Source: Symsagittifera roscoffensis (taxonomy: Eukaryota > Xenacoelomorpha > Acoela > Convolutidae). Taken from it: a DNA stretch of 60,000 nt. The stretch covers positions 6,422,539 to 6,482,538 of the forward strand of contig NC_087070.1 in assembly GCF_963678635.1 (NCBI RefSeq), given 5' to 3'. This document shows, piece after piece, positions 47,026 to 57,949 of the stretch. Below the pieces are notes generated by a model, which was not told where the DNA came from, ran no database searches, and worked only from the letters and a program-made list of their open reading frames with translations. Every line of letters starts with the position of its first letter. Positions within the stretch are counted from its first letter, which is position 1. A program made the position numbers and the translations under genes.

Positions 47026-47834
47026 GTAAATTGGACAAAAGTTTTTTTTTCAAAAAAAGACTGGAAAAAAAATTTTGTTCTGAAATTTTTCAACATTACG
47101 AGACAAAACCGTGTGTTTTTTGAAACGTCAGCGGACTCCACAAATGGACAAAAACAGATTTGTCGCGAATTAACGTCATTGCTAGTTTTTTTTTCAATTT
47201 TTTTTTGCTGTTTTGGATTCCACGATCAATTAGCTAAAACACTATGTTATTGCACATTTCTAAAACAAAATCCAATTTTGCTATATCAGCAAAAATTTTT
47301 GCGGAACCCAAAACCGTTTGTGGCATCAATAATTAAATAATAAATTATGTGTATATTCAAACTACACTGACGCAGAATTTGTAATTGCAAGCAGAATCTG
47401 TGAATTGTAAGTGGAATCCGCAAATTGTAAACGGAATTCCCAAAACGCAAGCAAAATCCGCTTTTATTTGTGGATTCCAGTAGCATATAGAGATAAGTCT
47501 TGAAAAAAGAGCTAGTTTTGTGTGGGTCATCAGCAAGGTTTTCCAAAAATTCAACCTCATTTAGTGCCAACTGTTTAATCTCAATTACTGCCAACAGTTC
47601 AAACTCAGTTACTGCTATCAGTTTGAAGTCACAAGCTAGACTTTTTTGTTGGTTTCCAGTATTTCTAAAATAAAACACAAAAAAGTTGAAAATGAACTGA
47701 TGTAAATCTTTTGAAAAATTATAAGGCTGATTTATCAAATAATAATGCTAACTAGTTAGGTCAAATTTTAATGATTAACAAAGAATCAGCTGAAAAAAGT
47801 TACCTGTAAGAACAAGAAATTAGTTAGGGTGTTT

Positions 47835-48060
47835 AAAGAGTTTTTTCCAGTTTCCCACCCCCCTCGTAAAATAGCAAAAAAAGCTGCTCAAAAATTTTTA
47901 CGCGGAACTTTGCATGTTATAAATGTTGTGAAAATTTGATCACCTGTTCACGCTGACACGTTTCAATGCAGTTTTTAATATAAAAAAATAATTTTAAAGA
48001 GACTTTCTTTTAATGTGAATTTCAGAAAAAATCAAAGGGTGGAACTGGAAAAGAGTTGTT
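47835..48060. mobile_element. Third miniature family copy
   Basis: It starts AAAGAGTTTTTTCCAGTTTC and ends GTGGAACTGGAAAAGAG. The interior has GCGGAACTTTGCATGTT and CACGCTGACACGTTTCAATG. Confidence 0.55.
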
Positions 48061-49159
48061 CAATGCAGTAAACTTTTGTTCAAGGATTTTGTGTGTTAAC
48101 CGAACCAAAATCGACCTTAACTCTGAGCCTTTCGTTACCATAATTTGAAACAAAAGGAGCAAAAACCTAAAACAAAACTGAAGTGTTTTCAAAGCCAATA
48201 TTTAAGAAAGCTTAGTTTTTTTTCGATACATTTTTCAAAAATAATTTAGAAACTAAACAATAGAAGGAAATGTTAAACCTTAACGCACTGTTCTTGAAAA
48301 CAAACGAGTTATGGCGACGGCAAAACCCTTTACTTAAATTGAATAGTCCAATTTGGTTTTAGCCGTCCTGCGAGTCTCAGTTTTGAAATGATGCGATGAT
48401 CTTTACATTTTCACCAACCGTCTCGGACCTTCACCAACATATTGATTTCCTGGGTACCACTATTGAAGTAATTTTTTGTTTTGGGGCTTCGTACCGCCCT
48501 CCGTTCAATGGAACACGTTTAAACTATGCATCGAAAACATAAAACCAAAACTTCTCAGCCTTTGATGGTGTGGTAACTAACAGAACCTCTGAGGTTTATA
48601 ATGAAAACGGAGTTGGTTTCACAGAGTTAATTTAATAGTTGAAACCGTATTGTTTTATTTGGATTTCTTTATCCGAGTTCGACTGTGTACGAAGTCACAG
48701 ATCTGAGAGACAAGCTCTCTATTTTTAGCAATAAAGGTCACGTAGTAATTGACCTTGGTTTACATAATAGGATAATATAATTTACAGATAACGATATGAA
48801 CAGCATGTCCAAGGCCACTATATGGTTATTGCAAATGCAGTAGCAGTTGCGGTACCACAGATGGTTAATTTTTCATTAGAACAATCCATGATCGGCAAGA
48901 AATGTTTTTCGTTAGGTGATCAGAGAACGGAACGAAGTTTGTTGGCTCGGCCAAACAGCTGTGGTTGAGCATCGAAAATTGGAATAATCTTGCAACTAGA
49001 CTGTTGTCTCATAAATGGCTTGTCCGAAAATAAAAAAAAACAAACTCCTACAATGCCATTCGGAAGCGTCTGAGTAAATCTTGCCCCGAGCATCAAAAGA
49101 GTTTTCGAAATCGAAAGCATGCTGATAGACTTCTAATAACTTTTTTTTGTTCCGTCCAG
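48061..49159. other. Unassigned sequence with decayed frames
   Basis: Plus-strand pieces (for example about 48818-48963) read as moderately protein-like between stops. They could be another dead retroelement. No motif was recognised. Confidence 0.25.
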
Positions 49160-49255
49160 CAGTCTTTCATCAATCGTACGACCACATCCGTATCCTCCGA
49201 TCCGATTCAGTTTGGAGAGTGCACGCCAAGTCTTCTCGATTTGGACACTATGCAA
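49160..49255 (+). CDS. Candidate isolated exon
   Basis: A strong T-rich tract ending TTCCGTCCAG precedes a 32-codon phase-0 stretch (QSFINRTTTSVSSDPIQFGE, then CTPSLLDLDTMQ), followed by GTGGCT as donor. It would be the only plus-strand host exon here and has no partner in view, so it may be chance. Confidence 0.2.
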
Positions 49256-51016
49256 GTGGCTTTCCCTTCTAATTTTTCGGCTAAAATTTCAACCTATGCA
49301 GGCTCTTCGCACGAGCACAGTCCTATGCAAATGTCATCTGTACTCATAAGCTAAAGATTTCAGAGCAAGGCTAAGCAAATGAGTAAAAAAGGCTAAAACG
49401 CGATTGCTCCGTTCATTTGTTGGCTTACGGTAACAATGAAGTAGCGCATTCTATCGTTTAACGATCGCTAACCGGTGAATATTTTCATCCAATCGTGAAA
49501 TGTGGACCCGACCTCACTTCGATTGGGGAGGAGGATGTTAGTGCGAGGCAAACTTTACTGGCATTTTACAAGACAGAAAAAAGATCTACTCTTTAAAAAG
49601 TTTGAACTAAAACAGCTTTTAGCCGCTTTTAAAGACACTTTTATCTCTCTATGACTTTTCGCAATGAAGCACCTCAGGACATATCAAAGTGTTCAAAAGT
49701 CCAAACTTTTTCTCAAAACAATTACAAATGACGTTTTTAACTTGTTTTAAACTTGTTTTTTAAAGTTAATTCATTCGAAACGTTATCTTCTACAGTTTTG
49801 ACCAAAGGAAACTCATTTTAAATACGTTAATATTTGTTTCTACAAAAAGTGAAACACGTTCCTTCTAGGCAAATTATGAACATTTCATTGCTTATTCCAT
49901 ATCGAATTTATTTCAAAATTTTGAACTTATCTTTTTCTGTACTCAAAATTTTTTATGCCAAAAAGGTTTAATTTTCTCAGTTTTTGAATTCTGTTTGGTT
50001 ATGTGAGGTACAGAAAAAAAAACAAAAAGAGCTTCGAAATGAAGAACAAAAAAATTGTTTACTATATAATTATCGTAAGAGTAGTAGTAAAAGCGACTTT
50101 GAGTCAAATTTGAGCAAAAATCAAAGTACTTGCTAGTCTTGCAGACAACTTTAAAATTACGAAATTTGCAAAAGGGTAGAAATTATGTTTTCTCTTTTTT
50201 CCCAAAAACTTTGTAAGAAAATCCTAACCATACAATTCAAAAAGAAATGCGGCCATACTCCAACTCTTATAGGCAGTTAGGAAAAAAGAGCTCAGAAAAC
50301 GACATGTGACGAAAAAATGCTAGAATGCCTAAACTGTATTTGTAAACAAAAGTATTTTGGTTCTCAAAATTTTGAAAATACCAACTTGAATATACCAAAT
50401 TTTGGTGTTTTCTTTTTCCAACACTGGCCATGTTTACTTTGTTTTTTGGTTTTTTTATTACAGGTGAAAGCGTGACATAAAAATTTAAATGATTTTTTAC
50501 TCATCTCAATATAAAAATTATCAAAATTTTGTTTTTTTTTTCCACTAGTGGTCAATGTTTTTTCCTTTTCGGTCTTTTTATTAAATTTTTTTTGGCCGTC
50601 CGATTTTTTTTATTCAAGGTCAAAACTTGCAAAGCAATGAGCCTAAAAATGATTGCATAGCACTGCACTCAAATAGTGTTTTCATTATGAAAGTACTTCG
50701 TCAAAAAAATCAAAAAAAAACTGACACCATGATATGTAGTTTTTGAATCAACACCTAATGAATTTGCGCTGAAATTTGACAAAGAACGTGCATCGAAGGA
50801 TCTTTTGAGAGACAAAAAAATCTGCTTATAACTCTTCTCTAAAAATTTATTTGACAAGGATCGTGATGAAAACTTTTTTTCAAAGTTGGCGCTACGATCA
50901 ATGAATCAAATAGGTATGGGCATGTGTTCAGTTACCTTTTCTCGGATCTTAGCAAGTATTAGGTTATTCTGCCCAACCGTTCAGATTCTAGAAAAGCTCA
51001 TACAAAGCGGTATGAC
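49256..51016. other. No gene recognised
   Basis: This is AT-rich sequence with poly-A/T runs. No exon or clear repeat was seen. It includes the likely 3' flank of the Y-box gene. Confidence 0.4.
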
Positions 51017-51830
51017 ATGGCGCAGCCAGTAGGATATAAACACCCCCCTGAGTATTCCCCTTTTGGCAAAAGGCATCAGTAGAACCACAACTGGAATGGT
51101 CAAAGTTTGCCAAAGACGAAATAGAGGTAAGAGTTTTACTAAGAGCAAAACCTCCAATTTTACAACCAACCGATCCAACCTACGAAGTTGAAACCAATAG
51201 AGAAACAGAGGCTCAAAAGCGCTATTGAGATATCAGAAACCAAGAGAAAAGAATCACTTGGAAAAACAACGAAATCAAACCAGAGACAGAGGCGAGCTTT
51301 GCAACAACGTACCTTGGGACGATTCGGACGTCGAAGTAAGAAGTTAAAGTTTTCTATGTCTTGGAGCAAAAGTTCAACGAAAATTGCAACAAAAAAGACC
51401 ACACCTCAACCTGCAGTCGCCAACTACACGAGAACTCCTAGAAGACAACCGCGACGTCACAAGAATTGTAGCTCTTAAAGGATATAATTCGATATGTCAA
51501 AATCATTGAGAAAAGAGAGAAGCTGGTGTTCCAAACACAAATCCGTTTGGAACATCAGCAACCTCAATAGAAACATTCAAACAGGAACCTATGGGTTATT
51601 TTCAACCACGCGGAAGAGGTGGCACAAGAGGATATCAAAACAAAAAAAAGGCCAGGGAAACCCTCGAGGACAAAATATTTTCCCCAGGGAAAATAAAACA
51701 CGAGATGTGATCCTTATCAGCAGAACGGCCAGAACAAAACGTGATATAAATGCGGCAGACAATTTGGTCCAATCATTTACATTCAAGCCCAGCAAAAAAG
51801 AAAACTTGCACAAAAAGTTGTTTTTCCTCC
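51017..51830 (+). mobile_element. Decayed gag-like retroelement fragment
   Basis: Plus-strand frames in succession look like a retroelement Gag. MAQPVGYKHPPEYSPF starts at 51017. LEWSKFAKDEIEVRVLLR follows near 51091 after a shift, then a charged helical region, an RG-rich stretch (FQPRGRGGTRGYQNKKK near 51600) and a broken cysteine motif (YKCGRQFG near 51748). Stops interrupt it throughout. It lies antisense to, and just beyond, the last Y-box exon, so it may occupy that gene's 3' untranslated region. Family assignment below the level of gag-like is not possible by eye. Confidence 0.4.
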
Positions 51831-51844
51831 AGTTCTCTTTCCTC

Positions 51845-51944
51845 CTAGAGGTCATCTGCCCCATCCGATCCAGACTGACCCCTCCTGAACCCCCCTCGAC
51901 CTCCGCGGAAGCCTCTGCCCCTTCCACCGCCTCTCAGAAATCCC
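51845..51944 (-). CDS. YBX1: Y-box protein, last coding exon
   Basis: The exon has acceptor GTGATTTACAG and completes an Arg codon split with the exon at 52530-52717. It encodes GFLRGGGRGRGFRGGRGG, then an acidic end (GADDL) and a TAG stop at 51845-51847. RGG/RGF repeats bind RNA and are common targets of arginine methylation. Confidence 0.8.
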
Positions 51945-52529
51945 CTGTAAATCACATTTTTAACACAAGAACTCGAATGGTGGACAAGGCAGCCGAGTAA
52001 TAACACACCGAAAATGAACAGCACCAACTAACAAGTTAAAATTTAGGTCAATTATTTCAATCTACACGTTATAACGTAACCGTTCATCAAAAATTGCATA
52101 ACTATTGCATAATTGCTTAGGTTTATAGGTGGTTATATGCTAGCTTGTTCAAACTGCAGCTTGTCCAAAGAGAAGTTCTTTGAAAAAGATAACGAACGTT
52201 AAATTCGGAGCTGTTCAAAGCCGATTATTTGTCACCTTCACTAAGTCAGCTTAGCTATTATTCAAAATCAATGACAGCATAATTGTTCGCATCACAACGG
52301 ACTTGACGCCTTTTATTTCTTTTGTTTTTATTTAAAGGAATGGCGGACCAGGTTGACGCCTTTCCTTCTAAAGCGTTTTAGGGGGGCGGATGTTAATTTG
52401 GTCCAAGTTGAAACTTTCAACGAATCAGAATCGAAAAATTTACAATATGCGAGGCAATTCCATTCCTAATCAAATTCGGGGTGGAGGATGTTAACTTGGT
52501 CCGGAGTTTAGTTAATCCATTCTAGTTAC
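51945..52529 (-). other. Intron of the Y-box gene
   Basis: No exon is seen. GGTCCAAGTTGAA/GGTCCGGAGTT and GATGTTAA-TTGGTCC blocks near 52390 and 52488 form a small direct repeat. Confidence 0.5.
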
Positions 52530-52717
52530 CTTGGGGGAGGTGGTCCGGCATAGAATGCAGGCGGTCCCTCGAAAAACGAGGGCGGAGGGGGTGGTCCCCT
52601 GAAGAATCCCCGACTGGGTCCCCCTCTGAACATACCCCTGGGTGGGGGTGGGGGCATGGGTCCCCCGCGGAAGCCACCTCTGAACGGCTGTCCACCTCTT
52701 GGAGGCATCATTGGATT
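52530..52717 (-). CDS. YBX1: Y-box protein, Pro/RGG-rich exon
   Basis: The exon is 188 bp, with acceptor AGAATCC context (GGATTTAG) and donor CCAAG|GTAACT. It encodes alternating FRGG and proline blocks (MPPPPPRGMFRGGPSRGFF). It follows the 53308 exon in phase 0 and leaves a split Arg codon for the last exon. It is disordered low-complexity sequence and so was recognised by its neighbours rather than by a domain. Confidence 0.75.
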
Positions 52718-53307
52718 CTAAATCCATTTCAAAGTGGCTAAGTTAGTAAACTAGATATTGAAACAAAAATGATTTTGAATGAAAACATAGCCAACACACA
52801 GTTGGAAAAGAGTCATGGACGCAAAATTGAACAAAATTAATGAATTAATTTTCTGAAAAAACTTCAATTTTTAAATTTCATGGAAAAAAATCTTGTGAAA
52901 ACTGGGTAAAGTTTTTATTCCGCTGAAAATCTTAAATTAAAATACACTTTCGAAACTAGAATTCGATCAACTTTTTTGTGACCTTTACACTTTAGCTGTT
53001 CAGTAGAGAAGTTTGCCCACCTTTTAACAAAGGAAAGCAACTGAACATTGAAAGAATTCAAAAGTCAAACCGCGAACAAACAAAATTGAGCGTGAACAAA
53101 GATTTTTAGCTTAAAAAAACCAAAAAACACCAAGAATTATAAAAGACTATTCACTGCGTTCATGACTCTAAACCAGGGTTCACTGTACAGGTCATGATAA
53201 TGATGCACCCACAAAAACTGTTAAAAATTAAAAGCCATTATCCGTAGCTTCTCTATGATTTGTACCAAAACTGATAAAAAACTAGAATGAAAAAGACATC
53301 TACTCAC
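52718..53307 (-). other. Intron of the Y-box gene
   Basis: It is AT-rich with no coding signal. A stretch near 52960-53060 resembles 3400-3500 (CGATCA-CTTT-TGTGACCTTTACACTTT), showing a shared old repeat. Confidence 0.5.
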
Positions 53308-53629
53308 ATATCCACCGAACATCATGTCTTCGCGGAAGTACCTCGGCGGAGGCTGCATCGGCGGCCCGTATCCCCCTCGGAACGGGGGAGGCATGCCTCT
53401 CATTCCCCGCATGGGACCAGGAGGCCCGCCCCTGAACCCACCGCGCGGAAATCCTCCACCCCTGAATCCCCTCCCTCGCCCCCTGAAACTTCTCTCATCG
53501 CCGGCCCCTTTCTCTTCGCCTTCTGCGCCACTACTCTCGTTTGTTACTCTTCGAGTACGGTTGAAAAATCTCGACCCCCCACGTCCTCTTCCTCTGCCTC
53601 TGAATCCCCGGCCCCCGAAGTTCCGAGAT
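53308..53629 (-). CDS. YBX1: Y-box protein, RGG-rich exon
   Basis: The exon is 322 bp, with acceptor TTTTTTGTTTCAG and donor TAT|GTGAGT. Its first base completes the Arg codon that closes the cold-shock exon. It encodes SRNFGGRGFRGRGRGRGG, an acidic insert (EGEEKGAGDE), then RSFRGRGRGFRGGG and Pro/Met/Gly-rich sequence to MMFGGY. Vertebrate Y-box proteins have alternating basic and acidic clusters here. This RGG-dominated tail is nearer to the invertebrate form. Confidence 0.85.
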
Positions 53630-54048
53630 CTGAAACAAAAAATATTTTGTTAATCCTGAAGCCCAACCTGGAGGTTAAAAAGTTAAGCTTAACTAGACTA
53701 TGATTTTCTCGCCATGCAAATTGTGGAATATTTCACAAACCTCACAATTAATTTGGAGTATCGTAAGTTTTCTCGGTATGGTGACAATTCGTCGCAATCA
53801 TAAAAAGCAACAACTCGTCGCAAAACAATTTAACCAATATTCATTCCTTAGCAGTTCTTTGAAGCCTTAGATATCGAAAACCACTCTTTCTAAGACATGT
53901 TCGTTTGTTTGCTGTGTATTGCTAAATCAATTCAACTTGAAGCTTTCTATTTTGTTGCTAAATTGTTCTGCGAGGATTGTCGCTATTTGAAACGCTATCA
54001 ATTGCCGTCTCACGAAGAGTCTTAAGTCTTTTTGTTGACTAATTTTAC
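53630..54048 (-). other. Intron of the Y-box gene
   Basis: It is AT-rich with no exon or clear repeat. Confidence 0.6.
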
Positions 54049-54209
54049 CTGTCGGGTGCGTAGATGCTTCCTTGAACCGGTTCACCAGATGGCCCTGTCA
54101 CATTTGCCGCTTCATTGCCTTTGAGACCAACAACCACGTCAAATTCAACCTTCTCACCGTCGCCAACACTTCGAAAAAACTTCTGCGGGTTGTTTTTAAC
54201 AATTGCAGT
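54049..54209 (-). CDS. YBX1: Y-box protein, second half of the cold-shock domain
   Basis: The exon is 161 bp, with acceptor GTGTTTAG and donor [30 protein letters not shown], then [20 protein letters not shown] and [13 protein letters not shown], is an unmistakable match to the C-terminal half of the Y-box cold-shock domain. This domain binds single-stranded nucleic acid; Y-box proteins package mRNA and control its translation and stability. The first half, with the RNP1/RNP2 motifs, must lie on exons above 54209. I do not see it up to 60000, so the gene's 5' part is probably outside the window. Orthology to a particular vertebrate YBX is not implied. Confidence 0.9.
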
Positions 54210-55389
54210 CTAAACACATTCAGCAAAATTAACGATGCTTACTAGAGTCCAATATTGACTGATGCGGATTAACTAAACTAATTATTCCCATAATTAAGCA
54301 ACAAGTAACCCAGAATCGAAATAACAAAATCTAGACAACCTTATATGAGAATTTTTTCGAGGAATACTGTTGAGACCACAATTTATTCTTTTTACTAGGA
54401 TGTTTTTTTCTGCGATTTCGGCTGGTTAAAAAGTCGTTAAAGGTTTAAGTGATACTAATAAAAAACCCTTCAAGTCTTGATGCGGATTTCAAAAAGACAT
54501 TTTAACAGAGGTCAAGCGAAGCTTCGCAAAACTTACCATAAAACAGAACTAACATAGCAGCTAGCCGAAATAATATAAATGTAAAAAAGAATAAAAGAAT
54601 GCGAAAAAAATCTAGTACCCGGTTGCAATACCCTTACTTATCGCAAGGGTAACAAAATTAGTGTGTCTAGAAAAAACCGGTTCGAAAATGTTGCTCAATT
54701 GATTAATAATACTCACTACTAATACTTAGTCACAATTTTTGGAAAGATTTTTTACAAACTTAAGCTACTTCAACTTGAGTTTGAGCATAATTTCAGTCCA
54801 CTCAAGCAATCCAACACAACGGCTTTTTGATAAAATGCATACATGTCAAAAAAAGTGTCTTATTCTTTTTGATAGTTGATTGAATAATTTGACATTTGGT
54901 CGGATTATTTTGTGCTAATCATAGAGCAATCGTTAGTCTTGTATTAAAATGTGGTACTGCTACATCAGGTACAATTTCTCAAACTATGTGTATTTTGCGA
55001 AACCTTGACAGCTCCAAAAATACTTCTGCCAATTGATTCACTCATTTAGCAGAATTTTGATTTAAATTGTTTGTTATTTTGAGCTTGTCCTGTCCTTGTA
55101 TATGATGTACATGTACAGAAGAGATGAAACTTCGCATGCATGTAAGAAAAATTTTAGAACAAAATCGGGCATCTTCATTAGTAATTCCCAGCAATTTTCA
55201 CGAAAAGAAAATCTCCGTCAAAACTTTTGATTCAATTGATTTTTGGTTTTGCTGCAAATGAAAATCATATGATAGCCGATTGCTGTTCAACTAGCACGGT
55301 ATGTTCCCACAACGGCAAGCTAACCAAACTAGATTTTACTTATGTTCGATTATTTTTTGGTGAGTTTATTATTGGGTGTATTAGTGATT
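54210..55389. other. Intron or intergenic with hairpin repeats
   Basis: 54505-54650 contains a GCGAAGC-type hairpin (54516-54527) and, 100 bp on, an ACCCTTGC-type hairpin (54630-54650). GATAGCCGATTGCTG and TATGTTCCC near 55275 are a worn element end. No exon is supported. Confidence 0.45.
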
Positions 55390-57131
55390 TGGCTTTACGT
55401 GTGGTTATTGAAGGAACCATTTGCGGAAAAGAAAAGAACCCCTGCATCACATTTGTTGATCGAAAAAGCCTTTGACCGTATTCCCAGGGAACTGATCCCA
55501 TGATCTCTGCGGCAACAGAGTTCCCGAAAATCTGGTATGACTAAAAATATATCTGCACACTGAGTCGAAACCCAGAGTTCACCGGCCCCAAGGATGCAGT
55601 GCTTACTTCGAAACTAAAGTAGGTGTAATCTGCATAAAGGATCGGAACTTAGCCCATTGTTATTTATAATAGTAATGGAAGCGGCAACGAGAAACTGTCG
55701 TTCCATTGTGCTATGGGATATGCTATATGCAGATAACCTTGAGATATCCGCTGAAACGGAATCTCAGTCTTTTGAGAAATTTAATATTGGCACAAGGCTT
55801 TGCAAAACGCGGTTTTAAAATAAACGTGGATAAGACAAAAGATTTGATTCCAGACCAAAAGTGTGTCCTCAAAAACCGGAAAATATTCATGCGCTCATTG
55901 CTTAAAGGGAGTATGTGCCAATTCAACACTCTGAAAATCTGGTAATCATTCTTCGCTCTTCATTTTTGGCTACTTATTAACTATGTGACGAAATAACACA
56001 TTGCAAGAAGTGTATGGTTTTTCAGAATTTTTCCTAAGAAACGAAGGACACGAGTTTGATCAATTAGTTCACACACGGCTGAGCTCCGCATTACTAGCAA
56101 AAAACGAAACTGCTTCTAACTCGATAAGTAAACAAGGATTGCCGGTTACTGTGCAAGTAGCACAGAATGTTCCGACCAGTCTTAGGAAAATGCAAAAATA
56201 TATATTTTTTCAAATAGTTGTTTCTTTCCCGCATGGTGTGATAAAGGATCTGAACGAAAAAAAGGCATACTTGACAGTCATAGAAAAAAGGCACTCGGAA
56301 AACAGTTTTTAAAGAAAATTGATAAGAAAACATTTTACAAAAACGTTTTAAAAAATTTGAAAAATTTTTGCAGAAAAATTTGAATTTTTAACCTTTGTTT
56401 ACAGAATGGCGCTAAGAAATTCAAAAACTACTTTTATTTGAGTACAACTAAGTTTTCACGGCTTAAAAAAAGCTGAAATAAGCTATTGAAAGTCTACACA
56501 CACGCTCACACCATATAAGTTCGAAAATTGACCAAAAACAAAAATTTCATACCGGTTTTTCTCAACACTGTGAATAAACTTTAGAAATTCTCTAATATCG
56601 TTCGAATCACGATTGAAAGAGCTTTATTATGATATATCGCTCGATCCATTCTGACAACTGTTTGTGGTACCTGATTTTGCGTGGAAAACAAAAAGAAAAA
56701 AGACTAAGACACACGAATACAAAGTTCCTCCCCATTTTTCAAATGGTCAGAATAACTAGCTAAAGCAACCAAGCAGAAATTCAGGTTTTCACCTTTCAGT
56801 CTTATTTTACTCGTCTTCTTATTTCAGACCAATTCGGACAGCATTAACTTAGAAACCAAACAAAACGTTTCTGGTGATCAAGAGCAAATGAAAGCTCCTC
56901 TATAAAAGTATCAGTACTTGGTTACAAAGACTAACAACTTTAATCCAGAATTGAAAAACCAGTTTTTACTGTGTGCAGTAAGTTTTCACAACAACTTCAA
57001 CTTAAAAACAGATGAGCTCAGGAAAAAGACCATTTTATTTAAAGACCATTCATGAGAATGTTTCAAATGGCATCAGCAACCAACAACAATTTTTTTTACT
57101 TCACTCTTCACCGATAACGATTTCAGGCCTT
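55390..57131 (+). mobile_element. Non-LTR retrotransposon segment, copy 1 (5' truncated)
   Basis: Plus-strand pieces match a non-LTR reverse transcriptase: EKAFDRIPRELIP (motif A, near 55466), LHKGSELSPLLFIIVMEAAT (near 55630) and LWDMLYADNLEISAE (motif C, 55711-55755). The second catalytic Asp of YADD is Asn here, and frames are broken, so the copy is dead. A GTTCCGACC-type element (56169-56753) sits inside it, as in copy 2. Similarity to copy 2 begins abruptly at TTTGGCTTTACGTG and lasts to the window edge equivalent. Confidence 0.75.
56149..56753. mobile_element. GTTCCGACC-type element in copy 1
   Basis: A hairpin (CTGTGC, AAGTA, GCACAG; 56149-56165) and AAT come before GTTCCGACCA (56169). 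TGGTCAGAAT (56744-56753) is the inverted end with mismatches. The interior is collinear with 11845-12336. Confidence 0.5.
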
Positions 57132-57900
57132 CAGAAAAATTTATAACAAATAATCAGAAGGTCGAAAGTATCATTTCGAGAAAAACTTATTGCATTGTGA
57201 AAACTGGCGTTTTCAAGGGTCTTTCACAACTTATAATCAGCCAATGGTAGAATCAAAGGGTAGATGCTGTTTTATTACCATGTATGGGAGGCCTATATTT
57301 GGGAAAAACTCGTTTTCAGACCTGAAAAGATCATTTTTGTACTGTTTACTGATTGGTTTTTTTGTCTAGGTCAAGAAAAAATTTTTGCATGGACTCTAAG
57401 TAAATGTTTAACATAACGGTCCTTGAAAATCCTTACCGGCCCTTGGCATTTTAGAAAAACGCTGACCTGTTCTTAAGTTTGTCCACAAGTGTAGTTGAAC
57501 CCGTCAATTTGCTACTGATTTTATATGAAGTATTTTTACAACTCTCAATTAAAATCTGGTAAACAATGTCATTTCCAATTTACTGTTTTATTACTTTCCA
57601 ACAAAAGGTTAAATTAGGTTCCTTTCAATTCGAGCTTTTTTGTTAGAAAAAGTGGCAGAGGTCTGGAAATGAAGAACACCGGCTGATATATCGGAGGCAG
57701 AAAACAGTCGAAAAACAGCTAGTTACTGGAGCTAAAAAAAGAACCAAACCAGAAACCGTGAGAAAAAACTTCATAAAATGGAGGCAGGTCATAAAATGTT
57801 CCGCCTTGCCAAGCAAATGAAAAATGACCAAAAAGATGTGTGACCAACATGTTCTCTTGCAGCGGCAAAGCTACTTCTCAAATCTTTCAAATGAAACTAA
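57132..57900. other. No gene recognised
   Basis: No motif was seen. It may be the continuation of copy 1, whose counterpart in copy 2 would lie beyond 60000. Confidence 0.35.
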
Positions 57901-57949
57901 TCCGTTTGAAACGGAAGATATCCCCCGTGGCTGGCCTATTGAAGAAAAT

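Noticed and set aside
47286-47738. 150-codon minus-strand frame
   Set aside because: Short internal repeats (AATTCGCAAATTGTAA-like) explain its length. No splice sites or motif.
53287-53703. 138- and 109-codon plus-strand frames over the Y-box exon
   Set aside because: They are antisense shadows of the GC-rich RGG exon at 53308-53629.
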